Shown here: piece by piece, positions 42,856-51,087 of the stretch
How the letters are laid out: each line of letters starts with the position of its first letter
Numbering within the stretch: position 1 is the first letter of the stretch
Assembly (NCBI RefSeq): GCF_947568225.1
Contig: NZ_CANOOQ010000001.1
Span: 1,922,001-1,986,000 of the forward strand
DNA: 64,000 nt
Source of the DNA: Faecalispora anaeroviscerum
GTDB taxonomy: Bacteria > Bacillota > Clostridia > Oscillospirales > Acutalibacteraceae
Direction of reading: 5' to 3'
Position numbers and translations under genes: made by a program
The notes under the pieces: generated by a model
Database searches by the model: none
Seen by the model: only the letters and a program-made list of their open reading frames with translations
Told to the model about the DNA's origin: nothing

Positions 42856-43503
42856 ATGCAACTGGAAAACCGCAGCGACTCAGCGTATACCATTGTCAAA
42901 AACTTTATTATTTATGAAAACTGCAAACCCGGGGAGGCGATCAGTGAAGATCAAATACAAACGGAGTACCCGAATTTCAGGCAGAAGGCAATTCGTGACG
43001 CTTTTCTTATTTTGGAAAATGAAAATTTGATTATCCGGCAATTTCGCAAGGGATTTCGAATCGCTCATATTTCTCCCAGACGTCTGCAGAACGTTTACGA
43101 AATACGCCAACTACTCGAACCTACCACTCTGGAAAAGAGCATGCAGAACATTGACCGCAGCTGGTTGTTGGAAACACGGAAAAAGTTTGTTACAATCTGT
43201 ACCGCTCCTGTTCAGGAAAGCAAGGAGCTTGTTCGGCTTGACAACGAATTTCACATGGTATTAATCTCAAGCCTAAACAATCAATATGTGACCAGATTGT
43301 TAGACTGCAGCCTGGATTATTTAACTCTGATCAGAATGTACATGCTGGAGCAAAATAGAAAATACAGGCCTCGTTATCAGGAGCATACTGATATGATCGA
43401 CGCAATTGTAAAAAACGACCGGGTGAAGGCCGTACGCCTGATGAACGAGCACCTCGATGAATCTTACCAACAGATTCTGAAGAGAGTGCTGACCATCATG
43501 TAG
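42856..43503 (+). CDS. GntR-family transcriptional regulator with FCD domain
   Basis: A 215-residue regulator. The N-terminal winged helix (about 8-70) is somewhat divergent (SAYTIVKNFIIYENCKPGEAI, with FRQKAIRDAFLILENENLI at the recognition helix), and the C-terminal all-helical FCD domain carries metal-site-like Asp and His residues (LDNEFHMVLISSL, EHTDMIDAIVKNDRVKAV). GAGGGC precedes the ATG. FCD regulators respond to carboxylates or amino acids. It is alone on its strand, facing the dipeptidase, alanine dehydrogenase and permease genes, and may control them. Confidence 0.88.
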   Translation: MQLENRSDSAYTIVKNFIIYENCKPGEAISEDQIQTEYPNFRQKAIRDAFLILENENLIIRQFRKGFRIAHISPRRLQNVYEIRQLLEPTTLEKSMQNIDRSWLLETRKKFVTICTAPVQESKELVRLDNEFHMVLISSLNNQYVTRLLDCSLDYLTLIRMYMLEQNRKYRPRYQEHTDMIDAIVKNDRVKAVRLMNEHLDESYQQILKRVLTIM

Positions 43504-43530
43504 AGACAGACCGACTCCATACCGGCCTGA

Positions 43531-43572
43531 AAAAAGGGACGCTGAAAATCTTGATTTTCAGCGTCCCTTTTT
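43531..43572. terminator. Long terminator between convergent genes
   Basis: 20-bp perfect arms (AAAAAGGGACGCTGAAAATC / GATTTTCAGCGTCCCTTTTT) with only a 2-base loop, 27 bases after the regulator stop. Usable in both directions. Confidence 0.85.
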
Positions 43573-43719
43573 CTATGTTCCAGTCTATCGGTGTCGTAAC
43601 AGGATGACAATCACAAAACCATATTTCATTGTGAAAAGCGATTCCCTAAACAATATGATCTTGTTTCAATGCTCTCTCAGGTGCGCAAAGCTTCGCTCTG
43701 GTTTGTGCCAAGAGGTTGC

Positions 43720-44664
43720 TTATAGCACACTGTCGATCACGCGCTGTGCGTTTTTCCAGCAAATTTTTTCGATTTCCTCATCGGTAAAGCCGGCAGAGGT
43801 TAATGTATCCGTCAGCTTGTAAAACTGCATGCAGTCGCGGATTTCGCACGGGCCGGAAAAGCCGTCAAAATCACTTCCCAGCGCAATCACGTCAATGCCC
43901 GCAACCTTGCGGATATGCTCGATATGACGAACCATATCGGCTACGCTGCCCTGGCCGTCCTCTCCCAAAAACTTATGGTAAAAGTTGATGCCGGTCACGC
44001 CGCCCCGCTCCGCAAGCGTGCGCAGCATATCGTCGGTCAGATTGCGGCGGAAATCGCGCACCGTTCTTGCGTTCGAATGAGATGCTACAAACGGCCCGCG
44101 CGTCAGCTCCACCACATCCCAGAAGCCGCCGTCGGACAGGTGAGAAACATCTACGAGCATGTGCAGCTCGTTCATGCGCTCCACCACCTCTTTCCCCAAT
44201 GGCTTGAGGCCCGCGCCCATCACAGCAGGGTCATCCGAATTCGGGTAGCCCAGCGAGTTTTCATAGTTCCAGGTGAGGGTAATCAGCCGCACACCCATAT
44301 CGTGCAGCTCCTGCACACGCTCCAGGTTTTCACCGATCACGCCGCCCTCTTCCACGGTAAGAATTCCGGAAATCTTCTTCTCCTCCCGGTTTTTATGCAG
44401 GTCCGCCGCACACAGCACCGGACGAATGTACTCGCGATTATTCTCCATTTCGCGCAGATAAAAGCTCTGCATTTTTTTCAGGTATTCATATGCGTCGTCG
44501 ATGGTTGCAAAATTCGTCAGACGGATAAACATCGCAAAAAACTGGCAGAACACATCCGACGAGCGCATTTTTTCAATACTGACGTTCCGTTCGCTGGAAA
44601 ACAGCGGTTCCCCACTCTCCAAAAGAACGGAGATGGTATCGCAGTGCAGATCAATAAAAGACAT
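43720..44664 (-). CDS. Membrane-dipeptidase-family (M19) metallopeptidase
   Basis: A 314-residue zinc dipeptidase of the renal-dipeptidase family. The metal site begins with FIDLHCDT (His-x-Asp type) and continues with the bridging Glu in TVEEGG, DVSHLSD and FVASHSNARTV; ALGSDFDGFSG marks the C-terminus. GGAAGGGGAAAT precedes ATG 44664. The family hydrolyses small dipeptides, including those with a C-terminal D-residue. It lies downstream of an NlpC/P60 hydrolase in the same direction, which suggests turnover of wall-derived dipeptides. No signal peptide, so cytoplasmic. Confidence 0.93.
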   Translation of the reverse strand: MSFIDLHCDTISVLLESGEPLFSSERNVSIEKMRSSDVFCQFFAMFIRLTNFATIDDAYEYLKKMQSFYLREMENNREYIRPVLCAADLHKNREEKKISGILTVEEGGVIGENLERVQELHDMGVRLITLTWNYENSLGYPNSDDPAVMGAGLKPLGKEVVERMNELHMLVDVSHLSDGGFWDVVELTRGPFVASHSNARTVRDFRRNLTDDMLRTLAERGGVTGINFYHKFLGEDGQGSVADMVRHIEHIRKVAGIDVIALGSDFDGFSGPCEIRDCMQFYKLTDTLTSAGFTDEEIEKICWKNAQRVIDSVL

Positions 44665-44685
44665 ATTTCCCCTTCCTTCCCGGTA

Positions 44686-44726
44686 GCTTCCCTGCCGCCG
44701 CGGCAAAATTACGGCGGCAGGGAAGC
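44686..44726 (-). promoter_or_regulatory. GC-rich intercistronic hairpin upstream of the dipeptidase
   Basis: Perfect 15-bp arms (GCTTCCCTGCCGCCG / CGGCGGCAGGGAAGC) with an 11-base loop lie just upstream of the dipeptidase ribosome site. No U-tract follows, so it fits an mRNA processing or stability element better than a terminator. Confidence 0.55.
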
Positions 44727-44796
44727 CCCATTCAAATAGAGCCGCAGAACCTAAAACAGACAGCTCTGCAACACGCAGAGCGATCAGCCCCAGGTA

Positions 44797-46218
44797 CTAT
44801 GCCGGCGTTCCGATCTCTTTTGCTTTCTGCAGGGAATCCAGCCATGAAGTTCCGTTGGCGCGGCGGACTGTCAGGTCGTTGATGACAACGCTGCGGATTC
44901 TGGCGGTAGAGGTTGCACCGGTACCTTCCGGCGCAAATCCACCCGTAGAATTGATCACATAATAACGGCCGTCCACCTTCCCCAAATAAAGCGTGATATG
45001 TCCAGGCTGATTAAGAATCGAGCCGGGCTTTAGCTGATCCAGAATCTGTTTGCGCTGAACGGTTGTTTTACCGTTAAAATCATAGGTTAGGCAAGGAATT
45101 TTCGCCTGATCTCCGGAGTTTCTAGGGAGCTGGAACCCGAAGCAGCGGTATACCTCATACGTAAGAGAAGAGCAGTCTCTTGCATTGAGCATCCCTCCCC
45201 AGCCGTAGGTGTCGCCAAGCATCTTAAAGCTCTGTGTGAGCACATTCGCTCTGGTATAGGGAAGGTACCCAAGACTGACATCCCGGTTCACAGGCAGCAG
45301 CGCATATTCATATTTTACCATGCCGTCGGCCTGCCGCGTGGGAAGCTTTATCACATAATTGTTCATGGGCACTCTTTCCAACACGGTCGCGGGGATTTCC
45401 TGCCGCTTCGCAAGCTCCACCACCGTACCCATGGAAAGCTCCAGCTCCGACAAAGCGTCGGAATACGGAGTCTGCTCCAGCCGAATTCGGCTGCCGGTCA
45501 CTACCAGAAAATCTTTGTGCACGCGAGACTGTTCCCACTGGGTCTTGTTTGTAAACAGCGCGATATCCGCCGCCGGAACCCAACCGCGGTAGTAACCCGA
45601 CACGGCATAGTACCACAAACCGTTGGCAGACTCGTGCAGAACCACAACGGGCTCGTTACACAGTACCGCCGTCTCCTGAAGAACATCATAGGCGAGGTCT
45701 GTCGCTTCGTCTGTCACAACATCTTTTGTTGGGAAACTGCGAACACTGGTGCGGTGTACCGTTACTCCGAAACGAACCGGGTTTGTGCTGCCGACGCTTC
45801 CCAGGTTGAGCTGGCTCTGCAGCCCCTGCCAATAAAAAGCCTCCAGCTTTTTCCCGTCGACAAACCATTCCCCTGAGGGAACGGAGGCCTGTGATTCAAT
45901 CAGATTTTTCAGCTCAGAACCGGCAATCGTATTCCCATACGCGCTCAGGTTATACATCACGCCCGCCCCGAGCGTCTCCCGTGTAGCGATATTAAACGAT
46001 TGAATCTGATCCTGAGACAAGATGACTGCGTTGGCATTCTGGATGCGGCCGACCCAATACTGAGCCTGCAGCATTTCGGTGGTCACATTTTCAGCAGTGG
46101 GAACCTGAGAAAATTTCAGAGCCGCATCGTTGGGGGAGGCTGCAAAAGCAGTGGCTGGGTATGAGACAACAGTACAGGCCATTAAAATGCTCATCGCAAA
46201 GGCATATAACTTTTTCAT
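44797..46218 (-). CDS. Secreted NlpC/P60 peptidase with SH3-like domains
   Basis: A 473-residue exported wall hydrolase with signal peptide (MKKLYAFAMSILMA..ATAFAAS, cleavage near residue 27). The middle contains two SH3-like segments (WYYAVSGYYRGWVPAADIAL and a second near 280-330), and the C-terminus is an NlpC/P60 domain with nucleophile Cys349 in NARDCSSLTYEV and His407 in QPGHITLYLG. Such enzymes cut gamma-D-Glu-diaminoacid bonds of peptidoglycan stems, releasing L-Ala-gamma-D-Glu-type dipeptides. ATG 46218 has AAGGGGAT upstream. The dipeptidase gene follows. Confidence 0.9.
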   Translation of the reverse strand: MKKLYAFAMSILMACTVVSYPATAFAASPNDAALKFSQVPTAENVTTEMLQAQYWVGRIQNANAVILSQDQIQSFNIATRETLGAGVMYNLSAYGNTIAGSELKNLIESQASVPSGEWFVDGKKLEAFYWQGLQSQLNLGSVGSTNPVRFGVTVHRTSVRSFPTKDVVTDEATDLAYDVLQETAVLCNEPVVVLHESANGLWYYAVSGYYRGWVPAADIALFTNKTQWEQSRVHKDFLVVTGSRIRLEQTPYSDALSELELSMGTVVELAKRQEIPATVLERVPMNNYVIKLPTRQADGMVKYEYALLPVNRDVSLGYLPYTRANVLTQSFKMLGDTYGWGGMLNARDCSSLTYEVYRCFGFQLPRNSGDQAKIPCLTYDFNGKTTVQRKQILDQLKPGSILNQPGHITLYLGKVDGRYYVINSTGGFAPEGTGATSTARIRSVVINDLTVRRANGTSWLDSLQKAKEIGTPA

Positions 46219-46301
46219 GATACCGGTATCCCCTTTCTTCCATGGAATCATCTTATTTGGTTGGTTCAAATGGATTGTAACGCTAATTTTACGAAGCGAT
46301 T

Positions 46302-46338
46302 GATTTCTTTCTCCCGCTTTCAGCGGGAGAAAGAAATC
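46302..46338 (-). terminator. Terminator of the alanine dehydrogenase gene
   Basis: GATTTCTTTCTCCCGCT / AGCGGGAGAAAGAAATC arms around a short TTC-type loop, 50 bases past the ald stop. Confidence 0.75.
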
Positions 46339-46387
46339 GCTGAATTTACATCAGGTTCCTGTTCAAATGAATGGATGATGCCATCGC

Positions 46388-47500
46388 TTAAAACAATTTA
46401 TCTGCGGAACAGCATTCCATCCCGAAGCCGTCTGCCACATTGAAGCAGGTGCATTTTCCTTCGTAGGTATTTACCGCAGAATACATCACTGGATTTTTGC
46501 GGCAGGCATCCTCCAGACCATGTTCGGCAATCTGCAGGCCATAGCGAAGCGTTGCGTTGGTCAGGGCGATGGTAGAGGTTCTGGGTACCGCGCCGGGCAT
46601 ATTGCCAACACAGTAATGTACTACGCCGTCCACGACAAATACCGGGTCGTCATGGTAGGTAACGTGGGTCGTTTCGCAACAGCCTCCCTGATCCACCGCC
46701 ACGTCGACGATCACGCTGCCAGGGCGCATATTTTTCAGATAGGAGCGTTTGATGATCTTCGGCGCCTTTTTCCCGGGAATCAACACCGAGCCGATCACCA
46801 GGTCGGCCTGTGCCAGTTCCTTTTCCACCGCAGAATCCGTACTATAAATGGTCTGAATCCGTGCGCCGAAAACATCGTCCAAGTAGGCCAGGCGCGGCAG
46901 GCTGATGTCTGTAATTGTCACGTCCGCTCCCATTCCCACAGCAATTTTACAGGCATTGGCACCTACCGTACCCGCGCCAAGGATTACCACCTTCGCCTTG
47001 GGGGTACCGGGAACACCGGAAAGCAGCATACCGGAGCCTCCCATGGGTTTTTCCAGATACTTCGCACCCTCCTGAACGCTCAGGCGGCCTGCAATCTGGC
47101 TCATGGGCGCCAGCAACGGAATACTTCCGTCCCGCTCGATCAGGGTTTCATACGCCACCCCCTTCACGCCGGCGCTCAGCAATGCGTCCGTAAGGGGGCG
47201 GTCAGCCGCCAAGTGCAGATACGTGTACAAAATCAAATCCTTGTGAAAATGCTGGTATTCCGGCTCCAGAGGCTCCTTTACCTTGACCATCATAGTAACG
47301 GTATCCCATACCTCTTTTGCAGTATCAAGCACAATGGCTCCCGCGGCACAGTACTCTTCATTGGAGAAGCCAGAGCCGACTCCGGCATCCCTTTCCACAT
47401 AAACCGTATGCCCCGCATTGTGATACACCTTTACATGATCCGGCGTAAGCCCTACACGAAATTCATTGTTCTTGATTTCTTTCACGGTTCCAATTTTCAT
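46388..47500 (-). CDS. ald: Alanine dehydrogenase
   Basis: A 370-residue NAD-dependent enzyme that deaminates L-alanine to pyruvate and ammonia. The N-terminal domain has the pyruvate-binding RVGLTPDHV (Arg near 15) and MVKVKEPLEPEY with the catalytic Lys near 75; His in TYLHLAADRPL is conserved. The Rossmann part has VVILGAGTVGANACKIAVGMGADV, and DVAVDQGGCCETTHVT is the family signature. ATG 47500 has GGGAGG. It follows the DUF3870 gene by 36 bases. Upstream permease and nearby dipeptidase suggest alanine catabolism. Confidence 0.96.
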   Translation of the reverse strand: MKIGTVKEIKNNEFRVGLTPDHVKVYHNAGHTVYVERDAGVGSGFSNEEYCAAGAIVLDTAKEVWDTVTMMVKVKEPLEPEYQHFHKDLILYTYLHLAADRPLTDALLSAGVKGVAYETLIERDGSIPLLAPMSQIAGRLSVQEGAKYLEKPMGGSGMLLSGVPGTPKAKVVILGAGTVGANACKIAVGMGADVTITDISLPRLAYLDDVFGARIQTIYSTDSAVEKELAQADLVIGSVLIPGKKAPKIIKRSYLKNMRPGSVIVDVAVDQGGCCETTHVTYHDDPVFVVDGVVHYCVGNMPGAVPRTSTIALTNATLRYGLQIAEHGLEDACRKNPVMYSAVNTYEGKCTCFNVADGFGMECCSADKLF

Positions 47501-47536
47501 AACAGCAATGCCTCCCATTTTTAGTTCTGCCCCCGC

Positions 47537-47866
47537 TTACTGCTGGGCAGACAAAATATCACGCAGTCTTCCGTTTGCGTCGCGCAGAGCTGCCACCAGA
47601 GCCTTTTGTGAGGAACCAAAATACCGGCTTCTCACCCTCTGTATCGCCTCATCCAATCCATCCAGAAGGTCGCACCCCACCAGCATGCTTCTCACAAAGT
47701 CCCTGCTGATATCGAGGATCGCATTACAAGATACATCAACAATCTGATGAGTATGCAAATCCACCACAAAGGGCAGAAAAAAAATATTATACGAAATGCT
47801 GATCGGATTGTCGCTGGCTACCTTCGCGTGGCCTACCAGATACACTGTGTTTTCGGGATAATCCAT
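47537..47866 (-). CDS. DUF3870-family protein
   Basis: A 109-residue soluble protein with the family pattern NTVYLVGHAKVASDNPIS, then FVVDLHTHQIVDVSCNAIL and RYFGSSQKALVAALRDA. DUF3870 proteins are small, common in clostridial amino acid loci and uncharacterised to my knowledge. ATG 47866 is chosen for its AAAGGGG at a normal distance and for homology starting there; the frame stays open to 47956. It lies directly before ald. The 322 bases between it and the permease stop (47867-48188) show only a weak hairpin (AAAAAGCG/CGCTTTTT near 48120-48150). Confidence 0.78.
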   Translation of the reverse strand: MDYPENTVYLVGHAKVASDNPISISYNIFFLPFVVDLHTHQIVDVSCNAILDISRDFVRSMLVGCDLLDGLDEAIQRVRSRYFGSSQKALVAALRDANGRLRDILSAQQ

Positions 47867-48188
47867 ACCCTGAAACCCCTTTCTAATCGTTCTGGTTCTA
47901 TTTTCAGCGATCTTTTTTGGCATGTCTGCTGACGTGGTCGTTTTATGATTTTTCAACGGGATCCCACTTTTTACCGCAACGCAGGTTTGCTGCCTTACTG
48001 AAAAATAAAACCGTTGTTATGTTATTCCAAAAATACCCGCAGCGTCAAGAGAGAAACGCAGAGCTGCACCACATGGCGCCGCGGGAGCACATTCGGATTT
48101 GAGAAGGACTGTCACCTGAAAAAGCGATTGATTTCCATAAGGCCGCTTTTTAGGGGGAATCGGTGATCCATTACACCGTATGGAATGT

Positions 48189-49517
48189 TCAGGTCAGAAT
48201 CATTGGTCCGATCAGGGCCCAGATCACCACAAATATAATGGCTGAGCCACTGGCGATCCAGTTCGCTTCCAGCATTTCACGGGTATTTTCGCTGTGAGCG
48301 ATTCCCAGCTGCCCCATCATATTACTGGTGGGGTAAATACCGCCTGTCAGGCGTGTGGCGGACAAGATCGCAATGGCGAACATGGTCATGGGCAATCCGC
48401 TGGCAACAGCGGCCGCACCGAACATTCCAGCGATGATCTTGATTTCCGCAACGGCCGCCGCTTCAATTCCGAAGCCGCCTACAACAGAGGCGATCAGCAT
48501 AACCGCTGTGGGGCTGGAACCAGCCGCGCCGCTCAGCAAATTCGAAATGGCATCAAAGCCGCCGCCCAGGGTCACCAGATTCAGCAGCACGTCAATGGTC
48601 ACAAACACAACAAACATTTTTGCCTGCGACGCCATTCCCTTTGCCATGGACTCGACCACGTGGTCAATATCCATTCTGCCTACAATGCCAACCACCGCCG
48701 ACAGAATAATCATGACGATCAGCGCGTAGCTGGTACCCTGCTTGGTAACAATTCCATAGACAATCAACAGGAGGAAGGAAAGTAAAAATACGATTGTCGT
48801 GGTGCGCTCTTTGGGAGTGACAACGATTTCATTTATGTTCTGCACCTCATCCAGTTGGTAGAATTCCTTGCCCTCGGTACGGCGCTGGGTACGCTTTACC
48901 GCGAACCACATGCCACCCAGCCAGAACACTGCAAAGGGAATGACAGCGCCCACCATCAGCTGGCCGTAAGAAAGCCCCGTAACCTCCATGGTGATCAGCG
49001 TAACACCGGTCAGCGGCCCAACCATCAGGCCAACCTCTCCCGATACCTTAAACAGCGCCGCCACCACGGTGGGCGTTACGCCCAGCGCCGCCATCAGCGG
49101 GATCAGGATCGGCGCGATCACCGCGTTTCCGCCGCCAAGAGTTCCGAGCAAGCCGCAGACCAAGATGGAACAGATGATCAGAGTGATTTTTGCTTTTGTC
49201 TGTGTATTGACCCCGATCCGCTTTACAATCCAGTAAACCAGCGTATGTGTCACTCTTGCCTCTGTCATTAAAACGCCAAGGCCCGCGCCCGTCATAATGA
49301 TGACACCGATCAGCGCTGTACTGGAGCCCAGGCTCGCCGCAAAAGCGGAAGCAAGCATTTTCAAATTCTGCCCCATCATCAACGCGCCAATTGCGATACC
49401 CACGATAATGCCGGATGTATTGTCCTTTCCCCGGAACACCATAATGATGTAAACCGCCAGCGGAATTAACGCCAGCAGCGAAGGGGACTGAATCAGTGAC
49501 CAGCTTCCCAGTTCCAT
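48189..49517 (-). CDS. Ion-transporter-superfamily permease (NhaC/GntP-like)
   Basis: A 442-residue polytopic protein with about 12 hydrophobic segments and two-fold pseudosymmetry: LLGTLGGGNAVIAPILIPLMAALGV in the first half and LLNLVTLGGGFDAISNLLSG plus SATRLTGGIYPTSNMMGQLGI in the second. Such re-entrant Gly-rich hairpins are typical of the IT superfamily, which moves organic acids or amino acids with Na+ or H+. AGGAGG precedes ATG 49517. Its neighbours DUF3870 and ald suggest an alanine- or carboxylate-related substrate. The name Na+/H+ antiporter often given to relatives is not supported by more than family. Confidence 0.75.
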   Translation of the reverse strand: MELGSWSLIQSPSLLALIPLAVYIIMVFRGKDNTSGIIVGIAIGALMMGQNLKMLASAFAASLGSSTALIGVIIMTGAGLGVLMTEARVTHTLVYWIVKRIGVNTQTKAKITLIICSILVCGLLGTLGGGNAVIAPILIPLMAALGVTPTVVAALFKVSGEVGLMVGPLTGVTLITMEVTGLSYGQLMVGAVIPFAVFWLGGMWFAVKRTQRRTEGKEFYQLDEVQNINEIVVTPKERTTTIVFLLSFLLLIVYGIVTKQGTSYALIVMIILSAVVGIVGRMDIDHVVESMAKGMASQAKMFVVFVTIDVLLNLVTLGGGFDAISNLLSGAAGSSPTAVMLIASVVGGFGIEAAAVAEIKIIAGMFGAAAVASGLPMTMFAIAILSATRLTGGIYPTSNMMGQLGIAHSENTREMLEANWIASGSAIIFVVIWALIGPMILT

Positions 49518-49772
49518 AAAATAACCTCCTCTGATAAATTGAATCAATCGTTGTAATAGTATTGCGGCTGATTTCCCGGCCAAAAGCATGCGGCGGAGCT
49601 GCCCGCACCGCACCTTTCAAATCACCGGGACTGCATTTTCTTTTTGTTTTATCACCTCCAGCCGTATACGTAATTCAGCCCTTACAGCCAGATTGCTGTA
49701 TGCAGGATCGCCTTTCAGGCAATTCATTCACTTCTGTGCACAATACCCTGTGGATTTCCCCGATAAAAATAC

Positions 49773-49826
49773 AAAAAGGAACCCACTGAATTGCATTAAA
49801 AAAATGCAAAACAACGGATTCCTTTT
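49773..49826 (-). terminator. Attenuator-like terminator in the permease leader
   Basis: Outer arms AAAAAGGAACCC and GGATTCCTTTT enclose a second stem (TTGCATT/AATGCAA). Read leftward it is followed by GTATTTTT. It lies about 160 bases after the promoter at 49992-50021 and 255 bases before the permease ATG, so transcripts must pass it. Confidence 0.6.
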
Positions 49827-49991
49827 ACTGATAGAACCGGAGAACATCCAGCCCCAATAAATAAAAATCGTGTATTGTCTTTCAGAAAGCGGCTTTTTAT
49901 CGGCCAGTATCTTTTCCAAAAAAGGTTCCCGGCAAATCGTTGGCGGTTCCTGCAGAAAATCCCGCAAAAGCAATTGCTGATTTCTGCAATC

Positions 49992-50021
49992 AGTATAAAT
50001 CAATCCTGCACAATTTGTCAA
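49992..50021 (-). promoter_or_regulatory. Promoter of the permease gene with a long leader
   Basis: Read leftward: perfect TTGACA (50021-50016), 18-base spacer, TATACT (49997-49992). The predicted start leaves a ~470-base untranslated leader. The 49518-50128 gap otherwise has no convincing gene. Confidence 0.7.
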
Positions 50022-50128
50022 TCGTTTTTTTTTAAAAACTATTGACTTATTTGAAACCGCTACAAAAGAATTCAAAAAACTTCATTTGCAAATCATTGCA
50101 AGCGCCGATTTACCGGAGAGCGAAACAT

Positions 50129-50692
50129 TCAAAAACTACCATTCCCTTTTGCCTTATTCCAGAAGCGGAAACGCTCAAACAGCTTGAGCAGAGAAAACAG
50201 AAGCGCCGTATCGATCGGCAGCATAATCAGGTTTTTAATAATGCGCGCCCCCAGCAGTACGATAAATCCGTTGCCGTACAGTAACGACAGCCACACCGTA
50301 TTGAGCACCCAGTTCACCAGCACAGAATTCAGAACGCAGGCCGTCACAACACGTTTCACGGTGACCGGTTTGCGGTACAGCAGCTGCCCGAACAGCGCGC
50401 CGGTTACCATCGCGCTCAGGGTAAAGCCGGGGAAAAACGGCCCTGTCGGACGGATCACGAAGCCCGCCACATCGCTGACAGCCCCAATCATTCCTCCAAC
50501 CACCGGCCCGAACAGCATACCGCCGCCGGCGACGGGCAAAAACGCAAAGCTGACCTGAAGGGTCTGCGTAATGGCAAGCTTAAAAAATGCCAGAATTACA
50601 CTGATTGCCACCAACATTCCAGCAACAGAAATGGTCGATACCTGTTTCATTTCATGTGCGGAGGACTTGATTTGTTCCATCCAGTTTTTCAA
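50129..50692 (-). CDS. folT: Folate-family ECF transporter S component
   Basis: A 187-residue membrane protein with about six helices and the folate S-component motif PTGPFFPGFTLSAMVTGALFGQL. S components bind the vitamin and dock to a shared EcfAAT energiser, whose genes are not here. The start appears to be TTG at 50692 with AGAGGGG 8 bases upstream; an in-frame ATG four codons later is the alternative. A 5-formyl-THF cyclo-ligase lies 10 kb away. The 275 bases upstream show no motif that I can match to a THF riboswitch. Confidence 0.85.
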   Translation of the reverse strand: MKNWMEQIKSSAHEMKQVSTISVAGMLVAISVILAFFKLAITQTLQVSFAFLPVAGGGMLFGPVVGGMIGAVSDVAGFVIRPTGPFFPGFTLSAMVTGALFGQLLYRKPVTVKRVVTACVLNSVLVNWVLNTVWLSLLYGNGFIVLLGARIIKNLIMLPIDTALLFSLLKLFERFRFWNKAKGNGSF

Positions 50693-50966
50693 GAAAAATG
50701 CCCCTCTCGTTGCCGCGCAGCTTCCTTTGGTAAATGCGCAGTCAAATCAATTCAAAAATTGCCTTTCGATATCCACTATTATAAAGAAAAATATCAGACA
50801 CCGCAAATAAAAGTATCACAGTTCCGTCGATTTTTCGTCTTTCTTGTCCGCAAAATCACTCCACTTATCGTCGCTTTTTATGATTCAAACCACTTTCCCC
50901 TGAGATTACCGTTTTTAAAACGCCGAAATACGTCTATTGAATTTCTTTGAATGACTCAAAAAAAGT

Positions 50967-50995
50967 TTTGCAATTCATCAGTTTTATGCTATACT
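50967..50995 (+). promoter_or_regulatory. Promoter of the AbrB-family gene
   Basis: TTTGCA with 17 bases (or TTGCAA with 16) before TATACT, about 95 bases before the GTG start. Confidence 0.55.
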
Positions 50996-51087
50996 AATGC
51001 GGCAATCTGAGTGTTTTGGGTCGGGCCGGAATATGTTGTTCCACGCCCCGGCCATTTGATCTGTGGCTGAGGGGAGGCAATTTTTCG

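Noticed and set aside
49728..50075. 115-codon open frame on the - strand in the permease leader
   Set aside because: It contains the TTGACA/TATACT promoter and the attenuator hairpin, has no ribosome site and shows no domain-like sequence.
50693..50960. THF riboswitch upstream of folT
   Set aside because: The leader has GCGCGG and GAGAGG patches that first looked suggestive, but I could not fit the paired core of the known folate riboswitch.
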